Below, piece after piece: positions 35,001-43,587 of a DNA stretch of 64,000 nt. Made by a program: the position numbers and the translations under genes. Every line of letters begins with the position of its first letter. Position 1 is the stretch's first letter. The notes beneath the pieces are model-generated. The model ran no database searches, was not told where the DNA came from, and worked only from the letters and a program-made list of their open reading frames with translations. The stretch comes from an uncultured Steroidobacter sp. (GTDB taxonomy: Bacteria; Pseudomonadota; Gammaproteobacteria; Steroidobacterales; Steroidobacteraceae), in contig NZ_CALFXI010000081.1 in NCBI RefSeq assembly GCF_937958065.1, forward strand, positions 1 through 64,000. Reading direction: 5' to 3'.

Positions 35001-35678
35001 GATGCCTTCGGCCGTGAGCGGGAACTCGCGTGCGGGCAGCAAACGAAGCGCCGGCACCTTCTCGCCGGAGCGTTGCGTTTCGGGATCGAATTTGCGGATC
35101 GACTCGACCTCGTCATCGAACATGTCGAGCCGGTAGGGCGTGTCGCTGCCCATCGGATACAGGTCGATGATCGAGCCGCGCACCGCGAACTCGCCCGGCG
35201 CCATCACCTGTGAGCTTGCGACGTAACCGGCGCCCGCGAGGCGATCGCGAAACGCGGCGACATCGAACGTTTCCCCGGCTCTGAGATCGAAGGCATGCGC
35301 GTCGATGTACGCCTGCGGCGGCAGCCGCTGCAGCATCGTTTCCAGGTCCACGATGACGATGCCCTTGGTCATCCGCGGTAGGGTCGACAACAGTCGCAGC
35401 CGTTGCGACACGATGTCGGGATGCGGCGAGAACAGGTCGTAGGGCAGGGTTTCCCAGCCGGCGAAGGTTTCGATGAGCGTGCCGGGCTCGCAGAAGAAGC
35501 GCAGCTCGTCCTCGGTGCGGCTGGCCTGTCGCGCGTCGTGCGCGATCACCAGCATCGGCTGAGAGGACTTGCGTGCGGCCTGCGCCAACCACAACGCAGT
35601 CGCGGAGCCATAGAGTTGGCCCCAACGGACCTGCAGTTGCGTTCGGCTGGGGAGAATCGGACGGTCGGAGTCGGTCAT
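32073..35678 (-). CDS. mfd: Transcription-repair coupling factor Mfd
   Basis: 1201 residues. UvrB-homology region at the N terminus, RNA-polymerase-interaction domain mid-protein, then a RecG-like translocase with Walker A G-D-V-G-F-G-K-T-E, D-E-E-H-R-F-G and S-A/T-A-T-P-I-P-R-T-L. It removes stalled RNA polymerase and recruits UvrA. The family is usually ~1150 long; the surplus is a C-terminal tail of about 50 residues rich in Ala, Lys and Pro ending Q-K-F-R-R. Confidence 0.97.
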   Translation of the reverse strand: MTDSDRPILPSRTQLQVRWGQLYGSATALWLAQAARKSSQPMLVIAHDARQASRTEDELRFFCEPGTLIETFAGWETLPYDLFSPHPDIVSQRLRLLSTLPRMTKGIVIVDLETMLQRLPPQAYIDAHAFDLRAGETFDVAAFRDRLAGAGYVASSQVMAPGEFAVRGSIIDLYPMGSDTPYRLDMFDDEVESIRKFDPETQRSGEKVPALRLLPAREFPLTAEGIQNFKRRFRNRFPGDLTRMSIYRDIAEGAPPPGIEYYLPLFFDKTSTLLDYLPQNTIIAVEREIESMAAQAFAEVESRYEQRGHDVDRPILLPREVFMPVAEFMQRMTSYRRIELSRVELDPLTQTVPYQNFATRVPPSLRVDQRSEEPARELVNFLSAFPGRVLLAAESAGRREMLLDLLNKSHQRPQLVESWSAFQDSNERLAITVSPISTGLQLDEPPLALIAEEQLFGERARQERRRRRPERDPEKIIRDLTDLHPGSPVVHEEYGVGRFVGLATLDVGGLTSEFLVLEYAEGDKLYVPVQALDLVSRYTGAPADQAPLHKLGGDAWEKARKKAAQRIRDTAAELLDLYSRRAARQGEQLLAPEDDLRAFEAAFKFEETPDQAAAIRSVIEDLGSGRPMDRVVCGDVGFGKTEVALRAAFVAVQAGKQVVVLVPTTLLAQQHYQTFADRFADWPVRVESLSRFRTTKEVNQVMESLESGKTDIVVGTHRLLQSGVKFARLGLLIIDEEHRFGVKDKEKLKQLRAEVDVLTLTATPIPRTLNMAMGGLRELSLITTPPVSRLSIKTFVSQWDPATIREACLREIRRGGQIYFLHNSVDTIEKTARTLAELVPEARIAIGHGQMRERELEQVMLDFYHQRSNLLVCTTIVESGIDVPSANTIIIDRADKLGLAQLHQLRGRVGRSHHQAYAYLMTPPRNLMTADAVKRLEAIESLEDLGAGFTLATHDLEIRGAGELLGEEQSGQIQEIGYALYMEMLERAVNALKSGKVPQLDQPMHQGPEVDLHAPSLLPDEYLPDVHLRLVLYKRIAAAKTNEELRELQVEMIDRFGLLPPAAKNLFRIAEFKQAARALGLRKIDVGPGGGSVTFESDTKVEPGTLIRYVQRNSRTHRLESGNKLKFTMNLEQEELRFTQVEQLLAELSKATPTASELAAEKAREKAIAAAAVKANPPKAPAPKPTVSYKAGSGKSQKFRR

Positions 35679-35798
35679 CGCTCGCCTTAATGGGGGCGTC
35701 GGGGGTCGGTTGAAATAGCGAACACTCGGGTCGACGCCGCATGGCGTCCCCGAAGGGGCGATGACTCTACCAGAGAGAACCTGAGGGCGGCGGGGGCG

Positions 35799-36101
35799 TC
35801 AGCCAATGACGACGGTGTGAATCACCAGGTGATGCTCGAAGTAGACCTCGAAGCCGGGGTATTTCCAGCGCGTGATCGGGGGTTCGCCGACGGCGGGCAG
35901 GCGTTCGCTGGGCGAGCCGAACTGGGCTTCGACCTTGTCCATGGACATGCCGCGGGCCGGCAGATTGGCCTGCTGGGTGGCGGAGGGGGCGGGCGGGGTG
36001 GTCAGCTCGTCGGCCTGCACGGCCGTCGCGGCCGCGGATACGGCCAGGGCCGCCAGCAGCGGCAGCTTGGAACGCAGCTTGGGGCGAATCTGAAAGCTCA
36101 T
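35799..36101 (-). CDS. Small exported protein, BamE/SmpA-like outline
   Basis: 100 residues with a signal peptide (A-A-L-A-V-S-A-A-A-T-A-V-Q-A, cleavage near 30) and no lipobox. The mature part has G-M-S-M-D-K-V-E-A-Q-F-G-S-P followed by P-P-I-T-R-W-K-Y and F-E-V-Y-F-E, a helix-plus-strands pattern also seen in SmpA/OmlA (BamE) proteins. GGAGG precedes the ATG. The function is unknown. Confidence 0.7.
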   Translation of the reverse strand: MSFQIRPKLRSKLPLLAALAVSAAATAVQADELTTPPAPSATQQANLPARGMSMDKVEAQFGSPSERLPAVGEPPITRWKYPGFEVYFEHHLVIHTVVIG

Positions 36102-36265
36102 ACACCCTCCTCGAAGACCGGCCCTCCAGGGCCGGCAGGACTGTATAGCAGGGCTTACATAAGGGCCAAGCTCGGCACCGCGATTTGTTGTCGCAGTTCA
36201 CAGTTCCGGGCCAGTTTCCATCAGGGCCGGGCCAAGGTAGCCTTGCCCGCCCCGAAAGGAGACAC

Positions 36266-37531
36266 ATGTTCCACCCCCTGCCGCTTTACATCGGGCTGCG
36301 TTACGTGCGCAGCCGCAGCCAAGGCTTCTTCGTCTCGTTCATCAGTTGGGTTTCGATGCTGGGCATCTGCGTCGGGGTGGCGGCGCTGATCACGGTGATT
36401 TCGGTCATGAACGGGCTGGAAGGCGAGCTGCGGGGCCGACTGCTGAGCCTGGCCTCCCATGCGACCCTGTCCGGCGAACCTGAACAGCTCGCGGACTGGC
36501 CGGCGCTCGCGGATCGGATCCGCAAGGAGGACGGCGTGGTCGGCGTCGCTCCTTATATCGACCTGCAGGGCATGCTGGGGCGCGGTGCCGACATGCGGGC
36601 GGCGCTGATCCGCGGCGTCGATCCCAAGCTGGAATCGGAGGTCTCCGATATCGGCGCCCACATGCAGGTCGGCAGCTTCGACGAGCTGATTGCGGGCGAG
36701 CAGCACATCATTCTTGGGGCCGGTCTCGCCTATGCGCTCGACGCGAGAGTGGGCGATGAGATCACCGTGCTCGTGCCGGCGCTCGCGGCACAGGGCGAGG
36801 GGGTGGTCAGCGGCATCGATCTGAAGCCTCGCATTCAGAACTTCATCGTCAGCGGCGTGTTCGAGGTCGGCGCGCAGGAGCACGACAACGTGCTCGCGCT
36901 GATCCATCTGCAGGATGCGTCCGGGCTCGCGGGCACGCATGGCATGCCGAACGGGCTGCGCCTGAAGTTCAACGACATCTTCGCTGCGCCGGTGCGGACC
37001 CCGCAGATCAACCAGGACCTCGGCGGCCAGTTCAAAGTGAGCGACTGGTCGATCGAGAACGCCAGCTATTTCCGGGCGGTGCGCATCGAGAAGACCATGA
37101 TGACCTTGATCCTGATGCTCATCGTCGCCGTGGCCGCGTTCAACATCGTCGCGGCGCTGGTCATGGTCGTGAACGAGAAGCGCACGGACATTGCCATTCT
37201 GCGTACCGTCGGCATGACGCCGCGGGCCGTCGTTGGCGTGTTCATGACGCAAGGCGTGTTGATCGGCTGGTTTGGCGCGCTGCTGGGATTGATCGTGGGG
37301 TTGTCGCTGGCATTCAACGTGTCGACCATCGTGCCGTTCCTGGAAGGACTGTTTGGCGCCAAGGTGTTCGATCCCACGGTGTTCGTGATTTCGGACATGC
37401 CCTCCGAGGTGCAGTGGCCGCAGGTCATCGGCATCACCGTGACGGCGTTGGTGCTGACGGTGGTGGCGACGATCTATCCGTCGCTGCGAGGCGCGGCCAC
37501 CGAGCCGGCGGAAGCGTTGCGCTATGAGTAA
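36266..37531 (+). CDS. lolC: Lipoprotein-releasing ABC transporter permease LolC
   Basis: 421 residues with four membrane helices: one at the N terminus (F-I-S-W-V-S-M-L-G-I-C-V-G-V) and three at the C terminus, with a large periplasmic domain between them. Together with its paralogue and LolD it extracts lipoproteins from the inner membrane. ATG 36266 follows AAAGGAG. The stop overlaps the next gene by eight bases. Confidence 0.92.
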   Translation: MFHPLPLYIGLRYVRSRSQGFFVSFISWVSMLGICVGVAALITVISVMNGLEGELRGRLLSLASHATLSGEPEQLADWPALADRIRKEDGVVGVAPYIDLQGMLGRGADMRAALIRGVDPKLESEVSDIGAHMQVGSFDELIAGEQHIILGAGLAYALDARVGDEITVLVPALAAQGEGVVSGIDLKPRIQNFIVSGVFEVGAQEHDNVLALIHLQDASGLAGTHGMPNGLRLKFNDIFAAPVRTPQINQDLGGQFKVSDWSIENASYFRAVRIEKTMMTLILMLIVAVAAFNIVAALVMVVNEKRTDIAILRTVGMTPRAVVGVFMTQGVLIGWFGALLGLIVGLSLAFNVSTIVPFLEGLFGAKVFDPTVFVISDMPSEVQWPQVIGITVTALVLTVVATIYPSLRGAATEPAEALRYE

Positions 37532-38771
37532 GCGTTACGAGTTCCTGATCGGTCGCCGCTATCTGCGCTCGAATCGCGGCAATCGATTCGTCTCCTTCAT
37601 CTCGACCATTTCCATGCTCGGCATCGCCATCGGCGTGGCGGTGCTCATCGTCGTGCTGTCGGTGATGAACGGGTTCGAGCGCGAGGTGCGCGGTCGAATT
37701 CTGAGCCTGACGGCGCACGCCACGATCAGCGCGTTCGGCTCGGGCCTGCCGGACTGGCAGGGCACCGCCGCGAAGATCGACGAGCATCCCGAAGTGCTGG
37801 CCTCGGCACCTTATATCGAGGCGCAGGCGCTGCTGATGGCCGGGCCGAAGAGCAGCGGGGCGATGATCACCGGCGTGCTGCCCGATTTCGAGCGCAACGT
37901 CACCTCGATCACCGAGAAAATGGCGCAGGGTTCGTTCGATGAGCTGAAGCCCGGCGGCTTCGGCATCGTGCTCGGCGTGGAGCTCGCCAAGAATCTGAAT
38001 GTGTCGTTGGGCGATCGGGTCGTGGTCGTCACGCCGCAGCGCAAGACCACGCCGGTGGGTGTGATGCCGGTCTACCGTGCCTTCAAAGTGGTTGGCATTT
38101 TCAATGCCGCCATGTACGAGTTCGACCGCAATCTCGCCTATGTGAATCTGCAGGACGCGGGGCGCCTGTATCGGATGGGGGATGACGTGACCGGTCTGCG
38201 TCTGAAGCTCGCCGATATGTTCCAGGCGCCGCACCTGGTGCGCGAGCTGGCGTTGTCGTTGGGCGGCGGCTATTACATCGACGACTGGACGCGCAAGCAC
38301 GCCAATTTCTTCCGCTCCATCCAGCTCACCAAGTCGGCGATGTTCCTGATCCTGCTGCTGGTGGTCGCGGTCGCGGCGTTCAACATCGTCTCGACGCTGG
38401 TCATGGTCGTGAAGGACAAGCGCACCGACATCGCGATCCTGCGCACCATCGGCGCCTCGCCGCGCGGCATTCTGACCATCTTCATGACGCAAGGGACGGC
38501 GATCGGCTTCATCGGCACGGTCGCGGGCGTGGCGCTCGGCATCCTCATCTCGGTCAACCTGGAAACCCTGATCCACGGCCTGGAAGCGGTGCTCGGGGTG
38601 CATTTCCTGGATGCCAAGGTTTATTACATCAGCGACCTGCCGGCGACGGTGCAGTGGCCCGATGTGCTCAAGATCAGTGTGACCACCTTCCTGCTATGTT
38701 CGCTGTCGACGTTGTATCCGGCCTGGCGCGCGGCGCGCACTCAGCCTGCGCAGTCCTTGCGGCACGATTGA
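37524..38771 (+). CDS. lolE: Lipoprotein-releasing ABC transporter permease LolE
   Basis: 415 residues, a clear paralogue of the preceding permease with the same four-helix plan and shared segments such as V-A-V-A-A-F-N-I-V and K-R-T-D-I-A-I-L-R-T. Which of the two is functionally LolC and which LolE cannot be settled by reading; the names follow gene order. Confidence 0.9.
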   Translation: MSKRYEFLIGRRYLRSNRGNRFVSFISTISMLGIAIGVAVLIVVLSVMNGFEREVRGRILSLTAHATISAFGSGLPDWQGTAAKIDEHPEVLASAPYIEAQALLMAGPKSSGAMITGVLPDFERNVTSITEKMAQGSFDELKPGGFGIVLGVELAKNLNVSLGDRVVVVTPQRKTTPVGVMPVYRAFKVVGIFNAAMYEFDRNLAYVNLQDAGRLYRMGDDVTGLRLKLADMFQAPHLVRELALSLGGGYYIDDWTRKHANFFRSIQLTKSAMFLILLLVVAVAAFNIVSTLVMVVKDKRTDIAILRTIGASPRGILTIFMTQGTAIGFIGTVAGVALGILISVNLETLIHGLEAVLGVHFLDAKVYYISDLPATVQWPDVLKISVTTFLLCSLSTLYPAWRAARTQPAQSLRHD

Positions 38772-38807
38772 GCTGACGGATCCTCGCCCACCCAACAAGA
38801 GAACTTC

Positions 38808-39485
38808 ATGTCCGATCCGGTTCTGGCCTGTGACAATCTGACCAAACATTTCCAGCAGGGCGACACCCGCGTGGACGTGCTCAAGGGCATCGATCTCGCC
38901 ATTCATCCCGGCGAGCGCGTCGCCATCGTGGGCGCGTCCGGCTCGGGCAAGACCACGCTGCTGCAGCTGTTGGGCGGATTGGATCTGCCCACCTCGGGCA
39001 CGGTGCGCATCGCGGGTCAGGAAATCAGCCAGCTCTCCGACAAGGAGCGCGGCGATCTGCGCAATCGGGCGCTCGGCTTCGTGTATCAGTTCCATCACTT
39101 GCTGCCGGAATTCACGGCGCTGGAGAACGTCGCGATGCCGCTGCTGATTCGTCGCGTGTCAGTGGAAGAGGCGCGGTCGCAAGCACGCCAATTGCTGGAG
39201 CGGGTGGGCTTGGGAGCGCGTCTGGAGCATCGACCGGGGCAGTTGTCCGGTGGTGAACGTCAGCGTGCCGCCGTGGCTCGTGCGCTGGTAACGCGTCCGC
39301 CCGTCGTGTTGGCGGATGAGCCCACGGGCAATCTCGATGGCGCGAATGCGCGCCAGGTGTTCGAGCTCATGTTGGAGTTGAATCGTGAGCTGGGCACCGC
39401 GCTGATCATCGTGACCCATGCGCCGGAGCTGGCCGCGCAGTTGCAACGTTCGCTCACGTTGAGCGACGGCCGCCTGCACGAGTAG
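38808..39485 (+). CDS. lolD: Lipoprotein-releasing ABC transporter ATPase LolD
   Basis: 225 residues. Walker A G-A-S-G-S-G-K-T-T, signature L-S-G-G-E-R-Q-R, Walker B V-V-L-A-D-E-P-T-G. It powers lipoprotein release through the LolC/LolE pair just upstream. The stop lies one base before the end of the opposing DUF2062 gene. Confidence 0.96.
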   Translation: MSDPVLACDNLTKHFQQGDTRVDVLKGIDLAIHPGERVAIVGASGSGKTTLLQLLGGLDLPTSGTVRIAGQEISQLSDKERGDLRNRALGFVYQFHHLLPEFTALENVAMPLLIRRVSVEEARSQARQLLERVGLGARLEHRPGQLSGGERQRAAVARALVTRPPVVLADEPTGNLDGANARQVFELMLELNRELGTALIIVTHAPELAAQLQRSLTLSDGRLHE

Positions 39486-40028
39486 CTATTTCTCGGCTTT
39501 CGCCGACGCTTTCAAGGTACTGGCGCCTTTGCGCTCGTGATATTTCAGCACCAGGCTGAGATGCCAGATGCCGCCGAGCACCGCATAACCGAGGATGGCC
39601 GCGCTCAGGCCGAGCACCAGGCAGCCCAGCAGAAACGGTTTCCAGATCGGCAGCAGCTGCGTCGTCAGCCACTCCCAGCTCATGGTGAATGCGATGGGAT
39701 GAATATTGACGTCGAGCAGATGGCAGCCGACCCAGTAGGCGCCCATGTACATCGGCACCATGGTCAACGGATTGGTCAGGAACGTGCCGAAGATGGCGGC
39801 GGGCACGTTCAGGCGCAACGCCAGCGCCAGAACGGTCGCGAGCAGAATGTGTACGGGGATCGGCACGAAGGCGATCAGCAGGCCGAGCGCGAACGCGCGC
39901 GTCACATTGCGCCGGTTCAAGGTCCAGTACACCGGATGCTCCAGCAGCAGCCGGAACGGCCGCATGAACCAGCGATCCTTCCAGCGATGGCGCTGGCGGC
40001 TGAGCGGTTTGAAGACTCGTCGGGGCAT
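39486..40028 (-). CDS. DUF2062 membrane protein
   Basis: 180 residues with three or four hydrophobic stretches and the DUF2062 hallmark R-A-F-A-L-G-L-L-I-A-F-V-P-I-P followed by T-N-P-L-T-M-V-P-M-Y. A DUF2062 gene between lolD and comEC is a recurring arrangement in this class. The function is unknown. Confidence 0.85.
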   Translation of the reverse strand: MPRRVFKPLSRQRHRWKDRWFMRPFRLLLEHPVYWTLNRRNVTRAFALGLLIAFVPIPVHILLATVLALALRLNVPAAIFGTFLTNPLTMVPMYMGAYWVGCHLLDVNIHPIAFTMSWEWLTTQLLPIWKPFLLGCLVLGLSAAILGYAVLGGIWHLSLVLKYHERKGASTLKASAKAEK

Positions 40029-40114
40029 TCGATGTAGAGGCAGGGGCTCGAGCGCGAATTATCTCAGTCGCGCTGGCTGCCCGCGATGAATTTGTTTACG
40101 CGCAAGGAGGCGCG

Positions 40115-42421
40115 ATGGGTGCGATTGCCCCTGCATTCCTGGCAGGCCACTGCCTGATTCACGGTTTGCCCCGGCTGCCAGCGCTTGCATGGCTGGTGGT
40201 CCTGGGGCTGGCGGCGTCGATGCTGCTCGTAGGGAGATGCCGCGCACCGCCCGAGGCCGGCGGTTTCAGTATCGCTACGATCTTCATTGCGCTCTTGCTC
40301 GGGGCAGCGTGGGCTTGGGGGCACGCAGCGTGGCGACTCGCGAACGATCTGCCGCCCGCGCTCGAAGGGCACGACCTGACGGTCCGCGGTTTCATTGCTT
40401 CGTTGCCCGATCCGCAAGTCGATCCGCAGTTCGTCTTCGATGTGGTCGATGCGGCACCCGGCGTTCCACGACGCTTGCGGCTGACCTGGTATCGGGCGCC
40501 AGCGCCGCCCTGGCCGGGCGACCAGTGGCAGCTCACGGTTCGTTTGAAACGCCGCAACGGCTTCGCCAATCCGGGCGGATTCGATTACGAAGCTCATTTG
40601 TTTCGGGAAGGCATTGGCGCGGTCGGCTATGTGCGCGACGACGCCGGCAATCGTCGCTTGCAGGCGGCGGGCTATCGTTATGCCATCGAGCAAACACGCG
40701 CCTGGATAGGTGCGCGCATGGCCAGTGCCGTTGGCGATCACCGGATGCTTGGCGTCCTGCAGGGACTGGCGATTGGCGAGACCAGTGCCATGCAGGCGCA
40801 GCAGTGGCGGGTGTTCGCGGCGACGGGTACGACTCACCTGATGGCGATCTCCGGTCTGCACATCGGCATGGTGGCAATGCTCGCGGCCTGGGCGGGCGGT
40901 TGCATCGTTCGATGGCGTCGTGCTCAGTCGCTTGGATTGACGGCAATGCACGGCCAGGTGCTCGCCGGCCTTGCTGCTGCACTGGTCTATTCGGCGCTCG
41001 CGGGGCTGTCCATTCCCACGCAGCGTACGCTCGTGATGCTGTGTATTTATTTCGGCCTGCGCTGGTGGCGGCGGCCGCTGGCTATCGGCCGATCGCTGAG
41101 CCTGGCATTGCTCGCCGTCCTGCTGCTCGATCCGTTTGCGCCTCTTGCAGTCGGCGCATGGCTCTCGTTCGTCGCGGTGCTGGTCATTCTCGTGGCGACG
41201 TCGGGGCGCCTCGCTCGCGAGGGGATGATCGCGAGCTTCAGCCGCGTGCAATGGGCCGTGACGATCGGACTGATCCCGGTGTTGCTGATGGCGTTCGGCA
41301 ATCTGTCGCTCGTATCACCGGTCGCGAATGCGCTGGCCATTCCTTTATTCACGCTCTTGATCGTGCCGGGCGTGCTGGTCGGTGCCGTGGCCGCAATGAT
41401 CCATCCTGTGCTCGGCGCTGCGTTGCTGAAGCTTCCTGCGTCATTGCTCGATGCAGGCTGGCCGGTACTGGAGTGGCTCGCGCGGCAGCCGCTCGCGGTC
41501 TGGCATGCGCCGCAGCCATCGCTACCGATCTTCGTCGCGCTGGTGGTCGGCGTGTTGTTCTTGACGTTACCGGCGATCTGGCCGTTGCGCCTGACCGGCG
41601 CATTGCTGTGCTTGCCGATGATGTTCTATCGCGCACCGACCCCGCCGCCGGGCACGTTCGAACTGACGGTGCTCGATGTGGGGCAGGGCCTGGCCGCGGT
41701 CGTGCGGACGCACTCGCGCACGTTGGCGTATGACACAGGGCCGGTGTATCCATCGGGCCGCAGCGCTGCGGAATTGGCCGTGCTGCCGTTTCTGCGCCAT
41801 CGCGATGTGCGCAGCATCGATACGTTGATGGTGAGTCATGGCGATCAGGATCACAGCGGCGGCTTGCCCGAGTTGCTGGCGGGACTGCGTGTTCGAGCCT
41901 TATCGATCGGCCCTTCGGTCGAGGCATCTTCGACCAGCGCCGGCTGCGAGCGCGGACAGCAATGGCAATGGGATGGCGTGCGATTCACCGTCCTTCATCC
42001 GAGCGCCCCTTCCAAAGCGCAGACACGCCCGGCAAGCCGCAACGATAGTTCATGCGTGTTGCTGATCCAGGGCGAGCACGGCGCCGCGCTGCTGACCGGG
42101 GACATCGAGGCCGACGCTGAACGTCAGCTGCTGGAACAGGGACTGCCGCGAGCTACGGTCGTGGTCGCGCCTCACCACGGCAGTGACACTTCCTCGAGTT
42201 CGCTATTCGTCGCGGCCGTGCGGCCGGATGTGACGATTTTTTCCACCGGCTATCGCAATCGCTGGAATTTCCCACGTCCGGCGGTGGTGGCGCGCTGGCA
42301 GGAGGCGGGCGCTCGCTGCTACGACACCAGTGCGAGCGGTGCAATCACCGTCACATTCAGCGCCGCCGGTTTGCAGGTTCGCGAGCACCGTCACACACAG
42401 CGAAGGTACTGGAGCCGGTAG
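40115..42421 (+). CDS. comEC: DNA uptake channel ComEC/Rec2
   Basis: 768 residues. An N-terminal DUF4131 region, a multi-helix competence domain (G-T-T-H-L-M-A-I-S-G-L-H-I-G-M at ~237–251), and a C-terminal metallo-beta-lactamase domain with D-V-G-Q-G and S-H-G-D-Q-D-H-S-G-G. It forms the inner-membrane channel for single-stranded DNA in transformation. AAGGAGG precedes the ATG. With the type IV pilus genes at 57–64 kb it points to possible natural competence. Confidence 0.93.
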   Translation: MGAIAPAFLAGHCLIHGLPRLPALAWLVVLGLAASMLLVGRCRAPPEAGGFSIATIFIALLLGAAWAWGHAAWRLANDLPPALEGHDLTVRGFIASLPDPQVDPQFVFDVVDAAPGVPRRLRLTWYRAPAPPWPGDQWQLTVRLKRRNGFANPGGFDYEAHLFREGIGAVGYVRDDAGNRRLQAAGYRYAIEQTRAWIGARMASAVGDHRMLGVLQGLAIGETSAMQAQQWRVFAATGTTHLMAISGLHIGMVAMLAAWAGGCIVRWRRAQSLGLTAMHGQVLAGLAAALVYSALAGLSIPTQRTLVMLCIYFGLRWWRRPLAIGRSLSLALLAVLLLDPFAPLAVGAWLSFVAVLVILVATSGRLAREGMIASFSRVQWAVTIGLIPVLLMAFGNLSLVSPVANALAIPLFTLLIVPGVLVGAVAAMIHPVLGAALLKLPASLLDAGWPVLEWLARQPLAVWHAPQPSLPIFVALVVGVLFLTLPAIWPLRLTGALLCLPMMFYRAPTPPPGTFELTVLDVGQGLAAVVRTHSRTLAYDTGPVYPSGRSAAELAVLPFLRHRDVRSIDTLMVSHGDQDHSGGLPELLAGLRVRALSIGPSVEASSTSAGCERGQQWQWDGVRFTVLHPSAPSKAQTRPASRNDSSCVLLIQGEHGAALLTGDIEADAERQLLEQGLPRATVVVAPHHGSDTSSSSLFVAAVRPDVTIFSTGYRNRWNFPRPAVVARWQEAGARCYDTSASGAITVTFSAAGLQVREHRHTQRRYWSR

Positions 42422-42498
42422 TGATGCTGCTGGGACGAAAGCTGCTAGTATGCGGCGAATAACCCGGCTCCCCATACACGGTCACAGCAAACACTGTC

Positions 42499-43122
42499 AT
42501 GTTCGAAATCGTGAAAGCCGGCGGCATCATGATGGGGCCCATCATCCTCGCCTCCATCGTGACCGCAGCCATTTTTCTGGAACGTCTCTGGACCCTGCAG
42601 ACCAAGCGCGTCCTGCCCGCGGAGCTCACCGAAAAGGTGTGGCTCTGGGTAGAGCAGGGGCAGATTCAGGACAAGCACATCGCCGCGCTTCAGCAGAACT
42701 CGCCGCTGGGCAAGATCCTGGCCGCCGGGCTCGCCAATCGCAATCGCGATCGTGGGGTGATCCGCGAGGCCATCGAGGACACCGGCCGGCACGTGGTGCA
42801 CGAGCTGGACCGCTTCATCGGCACGCTCGGCACCATCGCCTCGCTGTCGCCGCTCATGGGCCTGCTCGGCACCGTGTTCGGCATGATCCGCACCTTCAAC
42901 GCCATCACCACCGCGGGCATCGGCAATCCGGCCAGCCTGGCCGGGGGCATCGCCGAGGCGCTGATTACCACCGCCGCGGGCCTTACGGTCGCCATTCCGG
43001 CGCTGCTGGCCTACAAATACCTGCGCGGCCGCGTGCAGACGCTGGTGGTGCAGATGGAAAAGGAAGCCATCAAGCTGGTCGAGGCCCTGGAAGCCCAGCC
43101 GCAGGCGCGGGAAGCGGCATGA
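42499..43122 (+). CDS. exbB: MotA/TolQ/ExbB proton channel protein
   Basis: 207 residues with three membrane helices; the L-S-P-L-M-G-L-L-G-T-V-F-G-M-I stretch is the ExbB/TolQ signature. It energises TonB together with ExbD, encoded next with an ATGA overlap. No tonB gene follows. The exbB–exbD–msbA–lpxK order is common in this class. The pair could serve the TonB-dependent receptor at 8809–10977 or any other. Confidence 0.9.
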   Translation: MFEIVKAGGIMMGPIILASIVTAAIFLERLWTLQTKRVLPAELTEKVWLWVEQGQIQDKHIAALQQNSPLGKILAAGLANRNRDRGVIREAIEDTGRHVVHELDRFIGTLGTIASLSPLMGLLGTVFGMIRTFNAITTAGIGNPASLAGGIAEALITTAAGLTVAIPALLAYKYLRGRVQTLVVQMEKEAIKLVEALEAQPQAREAA

Positions 43123-43556
43123 ACCTGCGGCCCAAGGACCACGAAGAGCCGGAGATGAACCTCACGTCGCTGATCGACGTGGTGCTGCTGCTGCTCATCT
43201 TCTTCATGGTGTCGACCACCTTCGTGGACGAGTCCCGCATCAAGCTGCAGCTGCCCCAGGCCAGCAACGAGCCGGCGGCGGATCAGAAAAAGGATCCCAT
43301 CGAGGTGGCCGTGACCGCCACCGGCGAGTATCGTGTCAATGGCCAGGTGTTGATCAACACCAGCCCCGCGACGTTATCGGCCGCGGTCTCCAAGCTCGCT
43401 GGCGAGCGGCGCGACCTGCCGGTTACCATCCGAGCCGATGCGCGCAGCACGCATCAGTCGGTGGTGACGGCCATGGACGTGCTCGGCCGCCTCGGATTCA
43501 AGGCTATCAGCATTGCCACAGTCAACGATCAGAGCAACTCGGGCTCGACCCAGTAG
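43119..43556 (+). CDS. exbD: ExbD/TolR family protein
   Basis: 145 residues. One N-terminal membrane helix with the proton-carrying aspartate in L-T-S-L-I-D-V-V-L-L-L-L-I-F-F and a periplasmic domain. Partner of ExbB. The start ATG overlaps the exbB stop. Confidence 0.92.
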   Translation: MNLRPKDHEEPEMNLTSLIDVVLLLLIFFMVSTTFVDESRIKLQLPQASNEPAADQKKDPIEVAVTATGEYRVNGQVLINTSPATLSAAVSKLAGERRDLPVTIRADARSTHQSVVTAMDVLGRLGFKAISIATVNDQSNSGSTQ

Positions 43557-43587
43557 CGACGTCCCCCAGAAGAACGTCCCCCTCACC